Assembly: GCF_014698065.1 (NCBI RefSeq)
Contig: NZ_JACJSI010000012.1
Location: 80,675 to 144,674, forward strand
Direction of reading: 5' to 3'
Origin: Nostoc flagelliforme FACHB-838
Lineage (GTDB): Bacteria; Cyanobacteriota; Cyanobacteriia; Cyanobacteriales; Nostocaceae
Length of the DNA: 64,000 nt
The position numbers and the translations under genes were made by a program. The notes under the pieces were generated by a model. The model made no database searches and was not told the DNA's origin. It was given only the letters and a program-made list of their open reading frames with translations. Positions 19,177 to 26,550 of the stretch are shown in pieces. How positions within the stretch are numbered: the stretch's first letter is position 1; every line of letters starts with the position of its first letter.

Positions 19177-20706
19177 ATGCAAAATGACTCAGGTAAAACT
19201 ATTTCTATTTGGATGACAACGGCAGAAGTCCCAGATCAACCAGTGCTTACCGAAAATACCCATGCAGATGTGTGTGTTATTGGTGCTGGGATAGCGGGGA
19301 TGTCAACAGCCTATATGTTAACGCGCGAAGGTAAGTCAGTAGTTGTACTAGATGATGGCCCTATTGGTGGCGGTCAAACGGCAAGAACAACGGCGCACAT
19401 ATCGGCTGTGCTAAGTTATCGCTACTACGAACTGGAGCAAATGCACGGTAAAGAGGGTGCAAAACTTGTTGCTCAAAGTCATACAACAGCAATTAATACT
19501 ATAGAGGCGATCGCTATCCAAGAAAATATTAACTGCGACTTTGAGCGAATTAACGGCTATCTCTTCCCACCAGACCTCAAATCAATAGATGAAATTCAGC
19601 ATGAGTTAGAAGCGGCACACCGGGCTGGACTCATTAATGTTGAAATGGTGAAGAAAGCTCCGTTGACTGGCTTTGATACAGGAGCGTGTCTACGCTTTCC
19701 ACAACAAGGGCAATTTGACCCCCTGAAGTATCTAGCTGGACTTGCAGAAGCCATCCAACGCCGTAGGGGTAGAATTTATACGGGGGCGCACGTAGAAAAA
19801 ATCAAAGGTGGTTTACCCGCCCGCATTGAGACAAGCAGTGGTAAAGTCGTAACAGCTGATGCTGTAGTAGTAGCGACTAACTCACCCATCAGTAACTTGG
19901 CTACTATGCACTTCAAGCAGGCTCCATACATCACCTTTGTCATCGGTGCAAAAGTACCTCGTGGTTCTGTTACTAAAGCACTTTATTGGGATACTCTCGA
20001 CCCTTATCACTACGTGCGAACGCAAAGCATTGACGAACAACACGATCTATTAATTGTTGGCGGCGAAGACCATAAAACCGGACAAGCTGACGATGCCTCC
20101 TCACGATATGCCAGACTCCAAACCTGGACGCAAGAACGTTTCCCGATGGCAGAGAAGGTTTTATTCCGCTGGTCGGGTCAGGTAATGAATTCTGATGATG
20201 GCATTGCCTACATTGGCAAAAACCCCTTTGATGAGGAAAACGTTTACATAGTTACCGGTGATACAGGCATAGGAATGACCCACGGCACGATCGCAGGGAT
20301 ACTCTTAACTGATTTAATTTTAGGGCGAAAGAATACTTGGGCAGAGCTTTATGAGCCATCGCGTGTGAGAATTGGGGGAATAGGTGACTTTATCTCCGAA
20401 AATCTCAACGTTGCTGCCCAATATTTAGAGTGGGTCAAACCAGGGGATGTTGATTCCGTCGAAAAAGTCGCTCCTGGTACAGGTGCAGTCGTGCAGCGTG
20501 GTTTGACAAAAGTCGCAGCTTACCGAGACGAAGACGGCAAATTGCACGAGCATTCTGCAATCTGTACTCACCTCAACTGTATCGTCGCCTGGAATTCTTC
20601 AGAAAAGACCTGGAATTGTCCGTGCCACGGTTCCCGGTTTAATACACAGGGACAAGTAATCAGCGGCCCAGCGATTAATGGGCTGACACCAGTGGAAAAC
20701 AATTAA
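19177..20706 (+). CDS. FAD-dependent oxidoreductase fused to a C-terminal Rieske [2Fe-2S] domain
   Basis: A 509-residue two-domain protein. The N-terminal part is a D-amino-acid-oxidase-type FAD domain (VCVIGAGIAG near 33-41, GGGQTARTTAHIS, and the C-terminal FAD-binding TGDTGIGMTHGTIAG). The last 70 residues are a Rieske domain: Cys463-T-His465 and Cys481-P-C-His484, with Cys468 as a potential disulfide partner. The fusion suggests electron transfer from a substrate through FAD to the iron-sulfur cluster, or the reverse. The family is usually annotated only as FAD-dependent oxidoreductase, and its substrate is unknown. The gene is isolated, with large spacers on both sides. Confidence 0.9.
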   Translation: MQNDSGKTISIWMTTAEVPDQPVLTENTHADVCVIGAGIAGMSTAYMLTREGKSVVVLDDGPIGGGQTARTTAHISAVLSYRYYELEQMHGKEGAKLVAQSHTTAINTIEAIAIQENINCDFERINGYLFPPDLKSIDEIQHELEAAHRAGLINVEMVKKAPLTGFDTGACLRFPQQGQFDPLKYLAGLAEAIQRRRGRIYTGAHVEKIKGGLPARIETSSGKVVTADAVVVATNSPISNLATMHFKQAPYITFVIGAKVPRGSVTKALYWDTLDPYHYVRTQSIDEQHDLLIVGGEDHKTGQADDASSRYARLQTWTQERFPMAEKVLFRWSGQVMNSDDGIAYIGKNPFDEENVYIVTGDTGIGMTHGTIAGILLTDLILGRKNTWAELYEPSRVRIGGIGDFISENLNVAAQYLEWVKPGDVDSVEKVAPGTGAVVQRGLTKVAAYRDEDGKLHEHSAICTHLNCIVAWNSSEKTWNCPCHGSRFNTQGQVISGPAINGLTPVENN

Positions 20707-21550
20707 AAAGGTAGGAGGCAGCAGGCAGGAGGAATCCCCATAAATAATTTTAGGGATTTAATAAAGACACTCCATTTCTTGCGCTGCGCGTCACTACATA
20801 CATCTTTTTTGTTTTTCATAAATAAATTTAAGGGCTTTATAAAGAAAGTGGCAGAGAGCAAAAAATATATTTTCTTCTTCCTGCCTCTTGCCTGCTGCCC
20901 TCTACCTTCCTTTGGTAAAAATATTCACAAATGTTTTTTGAGTGGGCAACAGCCTACTTTTTTATTGTCAATCAAGTAAATATACGGGAACTTCGAGTTC
21001 TACGTTATGGTCATTTGATGTCACTATCTAATTACGCGTAGACATAGCCCGACGCAGTGCTTTGTGTCCAATTTAACTTACCTTAACTCTTCGGCAAGCC
21101 ACTGTACGAACATTGAGATGCGTACAAATGCTGTTATCCGTCGTCATATCTTCTTAGATTGTCTTTATATATACAATAATTACACTTTGTTAGTCAGATT
21201 AACGCAGACTTTAAATACTTTCAAATGCCGAAAACGGCTGTTTGCTTATAGAAAAAATTCGCAATATTCAACCAAATATTAGCATAATTCTTTATATATA
21301 TCCTAAAAGTTTATGAAAGCTATATCAAACGACACCTCAAACACTTTTGCACCTAAAAACCTATATACTAGACTAGACTTTGATAAATTTGAGAGCTTTG
21401 TTAATTGCAACACCAAAACTATTAATTTTTAGATGAAATACTAGCGTATCTTATAGTCTATAGTTTTTAAAGTTTAGTCAAAACTATATCCAGTATCATC
21501 AAAAAACTGCAAACTTCATGTGGTGCAAAAATCAATCGGGGAGTGAAAAC
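20707..21550. other. Long spacer upstream of squalene/phytoene synthase-like gene
   Basis: About 840 bp. It contains purine-rich runs near 20715 and 20850, one copy of the GGGCTATGTCTACGC dispersed repeat (21036-21060) and a 39-codon frame (21313-21432, MKAISNDTSNTFAPKNLY...) without a ribosome-binding site that I do not consider supported. The region is otherwise AT-rich. Confidence 0.5.
21036..21060 (-). repeat. GGGCTAYGYCTACGC dispersed repeat, intergenic copy
   Basis: On the minus strand it reads GCACTGCGTCGGGCTATGTC followed by TACGC. Related copies are at 25556, 27808, 28200 and 42625. Confidence 0.6.
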
Positions 21551-22381
21551 ATGAATTTACGTAGAGATGCATTGCAAATCCTCAAAGAAACTAGCCGAAC
21601 TTTTTATATTCCAATTAGTCTTTTACCGCCAGGATTACAAGAGGCAGTAGCATCAGCATATTTGTGTATGCGTGCCATTGATGAAATTGAAGATCATCCC
21701 GAATTAGATAACGCTACTAAAGCGAAGCTGTTAAAAACAATTAGCCTGACATTACAGGCAGGGGTAGATGGCTTCCCGCTAGATGCTTTCTTAGCAGGAT
21801 TTAGTGGGTATGAGAATTCATTAGAAGAAGTCACTTTGAGCATTAGAGAATGGTCACTGCTAGCACCAGACACCATTGCACCTCGAATTTGGGATGCGAC
21901 TGCTGCAATGGCAGACCGCATGGCTTATTGGGCAGAAAGAAACTGGAAAATTTCTACAGAATCTGATTTGGATCGCTATACTTTTGGGGTTGCTGGTGCA
22001 GTGGGATTGTTACTTTCGGACTTATGGGCTTGGTATGATGGAACACAAACGAACCGTACCCAGGCGATTGGATTTGGTCGGGGTTTACAAGCAGTTAACA
22101 TCCTACGTAACCATACTGAAGATTTAGGGCGTGGGGTAGAATTCTTCCCAGAGGGTTGGAGTGCAGAAAATATGCAAGAGTATGCCCGGCGAAATTTAGC
22201 CTTGGCAGAAGCTTACGTTAAAGACCTTCCTACCGGCCCAGCCTTAGATTTTTGCCAAATTCCCTTAACCTTGGCTAATGGCACTCTTGATGCCCTTGCT
22301 AATGGTAAAGAGAAACTTAGCCGCAGTGATGTTTTTGCACTTATCGAACAGCTGATTAGTGTGAACATGAAAGCCAGCTAA
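21551..22381 (+). CDS. Squalene/phytoene synthase family protein
   Basis: A 276-residue all-helical prenyl-transferase. The first aspartate-rich motif is intact (Asp44-E-I-E-Asp48). In the second motif the usual NxLRDxxxD reads NILRNHTED, so the first aspartate is replaced by Asn187 while Asp191 remains. The family joins two farnesyl- or geranylgeranyl-diphosphate molecules head to head. GGGGAG before the ATG at 21551 sets the start; the frame extends to an ATG at 21518. No hopanoid or carotenoid gene is adjacent. The product could be squalene or a related C30/C40 compound, and the altered motif leaves this open. Confidence 0.85.
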   Translation: MNLRRDALQILKETSRTFYIPISLLPPGLQEAVASAYLCMRAIDEIEDHPELDNATKAKLLKTISLTLQAGVDGFPLDAFLAGFSGYENSLEEVTLSIREWSLLAPDTIAPRIWDATAAMADRMAYWAERNWKISTESDLDRYTFGVAGAVGLLLSDLWAWYDGTQTNRTQAIGFGRGLQAVNILRNHTEDLGRGVEFFPEGWSAENMQEYARRNLALAEAYVKDLPTGPALDFCQIPLTLANGTLDALANGKEKLSRSDVFALIEQLISVNMKAS

Positions 22382-22754
22382 TGGTCTCTTAACGAATAAC
22401 GGAGACGATTTTAAATTGCCTCCAAACTTGGACATCCAAATTCTACAGCGATTTTCTGTAGGGGAGCCAGTGGGTGAGGCTGTGTGATCTTAGGGATCTC
22501 TCCCGTTCGCGCAGCATCCCGTTGGCGCAGTCTCTTGTAGAAAAAGAAAGAGAATAGGATAAACACTATTTTTAAATGTTGAGTATAATAAATTATCTTT
22601 TTCTAGCGATCGCTTTACGTAATATCAGTTAAACTTTAAGAAATCTTCACACGATTCCCAGCAAAAATTACCTGGCAAAAGTTGATCAATATCTAAATAA
22701 TTGAAAGAGAGTATAACAGTCCCCGTGATTATTCGTGCAGCGAGTTAACAGTGC
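22382..22754. other. Spacer with small repeats
   Basis: About 370 bp. It holds fragments of a CGCAGCATCCCGTTGGCGCAG-type dispersed repeat near 22510-22540 and a HIP1 site near 22608. No gene seen. Confidence 0.5.
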
Positions 22755-24356
22755 ATGAGCTACTGCTTAAATCCTACCTGTCCCAATCCAGAAAATTTGG
22801 TATATAGCCAAAGGTGTCAGTCTTGTGGCTCGCAATTACTGTTGCGCGATCGCTATCAGGTGATCAAACCATTAGGTCAGGGTGGCTTTGGAGCAACCTT
22901 CTTAGCCAATGATCAAGGCTTACCAGGAGAACCGAGTTGTGTAATTAAACAATTACGCCCATCAGGAAGCGCCCCACACGTTTTACAGATGGCCAGAGAA
23001 CTCTTTGAGCGAGAAGCCAAAACTTTAGGTAAGATTGGCAATCATCCCCAAGTACCAAGGTTGTTAGACTATTTTGAAGATCAAGAGCAATTCTACTTAG
23101 TTCAGGAATACATCAGTGGTGATACCTTGCAGGAGGAGGTCAAACTTAACGGCATCTTGAGCGAAACTGGAGTCAAGCAATTTTTGAGCGAGATTTTGCC
23201 ACTGCTGCAATATATCCATGAGCAAAAGGTGATTCACCGTGATATCAAGCCAGCCAACTTAATTCGCCGCACTCAAGATGCCAGAATGGTACTCATTGAT
23301 TTTGGTGCCGTTAAAAACCAAATCAGCCAAGGTACGACAAGTCCATCAGGACAGACAGCATTAACTGCTTATGCCATTGGTACTCCTGGTTTTGCACCGC
23401 CAGAGCAAATGGCTATGCGTCCAGTCTACGCTAGTGATATTTATGCACTGGGAGTCACATGTATTTATTTACTGACTAGCAAAACTCCTAAAGATTTAGA
23501 TTACAATCCCAATACTGGCGAGATGATGTGGGAGCAGCTTGTGCAAGTGAGCGATCACTTGAGCAATGTATTGCGAAAAATGTTAGAGGTGTCTGTACGT
23601 AATCGCTATCAGTCAGCAGCAGAAGTTCTCAGAGCATTAGAAATAGAACCGTACTTAGATAGTTTAGCCAAGGGTTTACTAATTAAATCTGATAGTGGAT
23701 CTAAAGAGCGAACACATAACCACCTAGAAAATTCTGCTGTTTTATGTAATAACCCTGCTACTGCTACCAGTACAGGAGTGGCACAAGTAGCGGCAGCAAT
23801 TCGTGCTAGAAGAGCCAAAGCAGCAGAAGCGGCTGGATTACACCAGGGTTCTGGGATGGGCAAATCAACTAGTTTAGCCAATAGCAACAGTAATAGTTCA
23901 CAAATTCAAAATTCTAAAGTTGAGCGTAAGTTAGATACCCAAAGTTTATTAACCGCCTATCTGAAGGGAAGACGAGATTTTGCCTTACACAATTTAAGTT
24001 TGTTGAATCTGCAAGGCGCTGACTTATCCCAAACAAATTTCCATTCCGCTCAATTGCAAAAAACCAATCTTCAAGGAGCTAATCTCCACAATAGTGACTT
24101 TGGCAGAGCCAGTCTAACTCGAGCAAATCTTAAGGATGCTAATTTGAGCAAAGCATACTTTAACCATGCCGATTTAGAAGGGGCAGACCTCCGAGGTGCT
24201 GACCTTAGCAATGCTTATCTCAACAATGCTAATCTCCGAGGGGCTAATCTGTGTGGTGCTAATCTCACCAGTGCCAAAATTTCTGATGAACAGCTAGCAT
24301 TAGCAAAAACAAACTGGATGACCGTGCGCCCCAATGGTAAACGAGGCTTGTTGTGA
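22755..24356 (+). CDS. Ser/Thr protein kinase with pentapeptide repeats (SpkB-like)
   Basis: A 533-residue Hanks-type kinase. It starts with a four-cysteine motif (CLNPTCPNP ... CQSCG) that may bind metal. The kinase domain spans about residues 33-300 with GQGGFG, VIHRDIKPANLI (catalytic Asp163) and LIDFGAVK. After a linker, the C-terminus has about 20 pentapeptide repeats of A(D/N)LxG type forming a right-handed beta-helix. The order matches cyanobacterial SpkB-type kinases. It acts in the cytoplasm; substrates are unknown. A strong terminator follows. Confidence 0.93.
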   Translation: MSYCLNPTCPNPENLVYSQRCQSCGSQLLLRDRYQVIKPLGQGGFGATFLANDQGLPGEPSCVIKQLRPSGSAPHVLQMARELFEREAKTLGKIGNHPQVPRLLDYFEDQEQFYLVQEYISGDTLQEEVKLNGILSETGVKQFLSEILPLLQYIHEQKVIHRDIKPANLIRRTQDARMVLIDFGAVKNQISQGTTSPSGQTALTAYAIGTPGFAPPEQMAMRPVYASDIYALGVTCIYLLTSKTPKDLDYNPNTGEMMWEQLVQVSDHLSNVLRKMLEVSVRNRYQSAAEVLRALEIEPYLDSLAKGLLIKSDSGSKERTHNHLENSAVLCNNPATATSTGVAQVAAAIRARRAKAAEAAGLHQGSGMGKSTSLANSNSNSSQIQNSKVERKLDTQSLLTAYLKGRRDFALHNLSLLNLQGADLSQTNFHSAQLQKTNLQGANLHNSDFGRASLTRANLKDANLSKAYFNHADLEGADLRGADLSNAYLNNANLRGANLCGANLTSAKISDEQLALAKTNWMTVRPNGKRGLL

Positions 24357-24384
24357 TTTGAATGTTTAAATTTGGAGGTCACAT

Positions 24385-24434
24385 CCTTGCTCTAATTCCA
24401 TCTTTAAAAATGATGGAATTAGAGCAAGGTTTTT
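24385..24434 (+). terminator. Strong terminator after the kinase gene
   Basis: An 18-bp perfect stem (CCTTGCTCTAATTCCATC and its complement) with a nine-base loop is followed by TTTTT. Confidence 0.92.
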
Positions 24435-25170
24435 GAAGGGTTTTCAACTCACCAAATTTTTTTGGATTGATTGCAGTAAAAAAAAATAATATTTTAGGTT
24501 GTTGTGTGGGAAATATAGAGCCATATTATAAAAGCGATTATTTTTATTTGAAATAAATGTTCGTATCTGTTAAATCCTAAAGAAAAGGAGTCGGTTGTCA
24601 ATGGATGACATCCTTAAAAGAACATCTTGAAATAATCAATATTAAGACGGGACTAAAATCACGGCTAACCACTTTTTAAACAACCTCTCAGGCTCTTAAC
24701 GAGAAATTATGATGTAGTTGATGATAAAGCTCGGCTCTAAATTTGACAACAGGATTGTTGGTAAATAAATAGTTAAAAGTCAAAATATAGAAAAAAAATT
24801 AAGAATGTGATTAAATATCATAGCAATCATTTTGCAGTGGCATCTTTAGATCACAATAAAAAGAAAGCGATTCAGAGATTCAGTGAGCAGGTTATGCTCT
24901 ATGATGGCAACAGGATGACACTCAAGGTCTACCAGCACTAGCAACAATAGTGATCCAAGTGGTTCATTGCAGTGATGTAGGCAAGAAATACGAGCAATGT
25001 CTAACCACAAGCCCTGATGCTCGAAAACTCCTTCGTCGCTAACGCAAGAGGCTAGTTCGTCTTTGACATATCTCCTTTTCCGAAAGGAAGAAGCTAGCGC
25101 CAAGAGAGAAGACTCGCTAACGACAGGAAGCGCCCAAACTGCTACCCCTTCACCACAAAGCATCTATGCC
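24435..25170. other. Gene-free stretch before the nsiR1 array
   Basis: About 735 bp. A short plus-strand frame (ending at 24939 in KVYQH) and a minus-strand frame (24846-25163) exist but lack starts, ribosome-binding sites and recognisable family features. It may hold a decayed gene. Confidence 0.4.
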
Positions 25171-25234
25171 AAAAAAAACCCCCAGTGAGCGTTAGCCAAC
25201 CAGGGGAGTTAGTTATCAGGGTGCATCTACCAAT
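25171..25234 (-). ncRNA. nsiR1: NsiR1 copy A
   Basis: A 64-nt RNA starting ATTGGTAGATGCACCC and ending in a GC-rich hairpin plus eight U. Promoter: TCCGGA at 25262-25267, AAGAAC at 25240-25245, 16-bp spacer. Confidence 0.88.
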
Positions 25235-25302
25235 TAAATGTTCTTAAGTTGAACACCATACTCCGGATGAATTTGTCCAAAGGCTAAGTTATTTTTTTAA
25301 AT

Positions 25303-25364
25303 AAAAAAACCCCAGTTGGTGTTAACCTACAAGGGGAGTTAGTTATCAGGGTGCATCTACCAAT
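25303..25364 (-). ncRNA. nsiR1: NsiR1 copy B
   Basis: A 62-nt RNA, same 5' end as copy A. Promoter: TCCGGA at 25392-25397, GAGAAC at 25370-25375. Units A and B share almost identical upstream flanks, suggesting a recent duplication. Confidence 0.88.
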
Positions 25365-25431
25365 TAAATGTTCTCAAGTTGAACACCATACTCCGGATGA
25401 ATTTTTCCAAAGGTAAGTTATTTTTTTAAAT

Positions 25432-25493
25432 AAAAAAACCCCAGTTGGTGTTAACCTACTAGGGGAGTTAGTTATCAGGGTGCATCTACCAAT
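25432..25493 (-). ncRNA. nsiR1: NsiR1 copy C
   Basis: A 62-nt RNA. Promoter: TCCGGA at 25521-25526, TAGAAA at 25499-25504. The 3' half is nearly identical to copies B and D. Confidence 0.88.
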
Positions 25494-25555
25494 AAGCTTT
25501 TCTAGGGGCAACCAGTATTTTCCGGAAAAAATGGTTAAAATCAGGGTTAATGGCA

Positions 25556-25581
25556 GTGTCTACGAAGGGCTACGCCTAAGC
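25556..25581 (+). repeat. GGGCTAYGCC dispersed repeat between nsiR1 copies C and D
   Basis: Reads GTGTCTACGAAGGGCTACGC then CTAAGC. It belongs to the same family as the copies inside hetF (27808, 28200) and at 42625. Confidence 0.55.
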
Positions 25582-25587
25582 AACTAG

Positions 25588-25649
25588 AAAAAACCCCCAG
25601 TTGGTGTTAACCTACTAGGGGAGTTAGTTATCAGGGTGCATCTACCAAT
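25588..25649 (-). ncRNA. nsiR1: NsiR1 copy D
   Basis: A 62-nt RNA. The -35 box is TCCGGT (25677-25682), one change from the DIF motif; the -10 is TAGAAG (25655-25660). Confidence 0.84.
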
Positions 25650-25724
25650 AATCTCTTCTAAAGTGAATGGGTGGCTACCGGATAAATTAGCAAACGTTAA
25701 AGGTGTTACTGTTTGTTTATTCAG

Positions 25725-25768
25725 AAAAAAACCTCAGAGGGGTTAGTTATCAGGACAGACTTACCAAT
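25725..25768 (-). ncRNA. NsiR1 copy E (degenerate)
   Basis: Only 44 nt remain between the TTGGTAAG-like start and the T-run. The terminator stem is shortened (CCCCTCTGAGG), and neither TCCGGA nor TAGAAC is present. Probably a dead unit. Confidence 0.55.
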
Positions 25769-26031
25769 TAAGTGACCAGTGTGCTGCCTTACAAAATGCC
25801 TGTGTCAGGGTTAATCAACATACCCGCATCTCCCCTTATTTACATCAAAGCGTCTTTCTGAGGCTAAGAGTTATGCAACTTAGGGACTTCTAGTTAAAAA
25901 AACATCCCATCCCTGCGGGACGCTCCGCGAATGTAGAGGCGCAAGACCTTGCGCCCCTACAAATCTACAAGTAATTGGGATAATTTATTTTTTGTAAGTC
26001 CCTTAAAAACGGATTGGCTTACTTCCTGCAT
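25769..26031. repeat. Repeat-filled gap inside the nsiR1 array
   Basis: Contains CCCTGCGGGACGCTCCGCGAA (25911-25931), also found at 38738, and a hairpin TGTAGAGGCGCAAG with its complementary arm (about 25932-25961), both of the dispersed repeat types common in Nostocales. These insertions separate copy E from copy F. Confidence 0.6.
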
Positions 26032-26095
26032 AAAAAAACCCCCCAGTGGGCGTTAGCCAACCAGGGGAGCTAGTTATCAGGGTGCATCTACCAAT
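26032..26095 (-). ncRNA. nsiR1: NsiR1 copy F
   Basis: A 64-nt RNA. Promoter: TCCGGA at 26123-26128, TAGAAC at 26101-26106, the best promoter of the array together with copy H. The RNA is nearly identical to copy A. Confidence 0.88.
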
Positions 26096-26163
26096 TAAAT
26101 GTTCTAGGCTTAACCACCATGCTCCGGATAAATTTATTGGAAAATTAATTGTTGTAGTGTGTG

Positions 26164-26233
26164 AAAAAAAAACAAGAGTGGATGTCAACTGAATTAGGGA
26201 AGTTAAAGATCAAGGGACATCCATCTATATAAT
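26164..26233 (-). ncRNA. nsiR1: NsiR1 copy G (diverged)
   Basis: About 70 nt. The -35 box is ACCAGA (26261-26266) and the -10 box TAGAAT (26239-26244), still with a 16-bp spacer. The RNA differs throughout but keeps the start, a weaker 3' hairpin and a nine-U tract. It shares the AAGATC variant with copy H. Confidence 0.65.
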
Positions 26234-26307
26234 CAAGTATTCTAGAATTAAGCACTATTTTCTGGTAGAGAATATCTGCGTCAGAAGTTGCTGTCGTTTG
26301 CCAAAAT

Positions 26308-26370
26308 AAAAAAACCCCTAGTGGGTGTTAGCCAACTAGGGGAGTTGAAGATCAAGGTGCATCTACCAAT
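26308..26370 (-). ncRNA. nsiR1: NsiR1 copy H (proximal to hetF)
   Basis: A 63-nt RNA. Promoter: TCCGGA at 26398-26403, TAGAAC at 26376-26381. The terminator stem CCCCUAGU/ACUAGGGG is a perfect 8 bp. The central part reads CCTTGATCTTCAACT where copies A-F have CCCTGATAACTAACT. It lies 180 bp upstream of the hetF start and antisense to it, so it would overlap any hetF leader that begins upstream of 26308. Confidence 0.88.
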
Positions 26371-26550
26371 TAAGTGTTCTAGTCCCAAGTAATCTGATCC
26401 GGATCAAAGTTGTAAAGGCAGGAAAAACCAAAACAGCACCGAATCAGAAACATTCAGGGGCGCGATGCATCTAAATTATCAGAGGGAGCGAAAAATCGAC
26501 TTGAAACTTTCGCGTTTCAAACCAGATTTAGGAGGCGAACACGAGAAACT

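Larger units (their letters stand above)
25171..26403 (-). repeat. nsiR1: nsiR1 tandem array (eight units)
   Basis: Eight repeated units, each a promoter plus a short RNA plus its terminator, all on the minus strand, lie directly upstream of hetF. Seven of eight have a TCCGGA-like -35 box, six of them close matches; this is the DIF motif of heterocyst-specific promoters. It lies exactly 16 bp from a TAGAAC-like -10 box. Each RNA is about 62-70 nt and ends in a CCCC...GGGG hairpin with a U-tract. Unit spacing is irregular (about 130 bp for units A-C, up to 300 bp around unit E). The layout matches the nsiR1 arrays known upstream of hetF in heterocystous cyanobacteria. Confidence 0.92.

Noticed and set aside
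20779..21282. Two plus-strand frames of 66 and 72 codons
   Set aside because: They lie in purine-rich and AT-rich repeat DNA, lack ribosome-binding sites and show low-complexity composition.
21313..21432. 39-codon frame MKAISNDTSNTF...
   Set aside because: No ribosome-binding site and no known precursor-peptide features; noted only in the spacer entry.
24846..25163. Minus-strand frame of 105 codons
   Set aside because: It has no ribosome-binding site or recognisable domain, and its composition is irregular; a plus-strand frame in the same DNA is equally weak.
25171..26403. CRISPR array
   Set aside because: The repeated units are irregularly spaced and each contains its own promoter, RNA and terminator; they are not short direct repeats with equal spacers.
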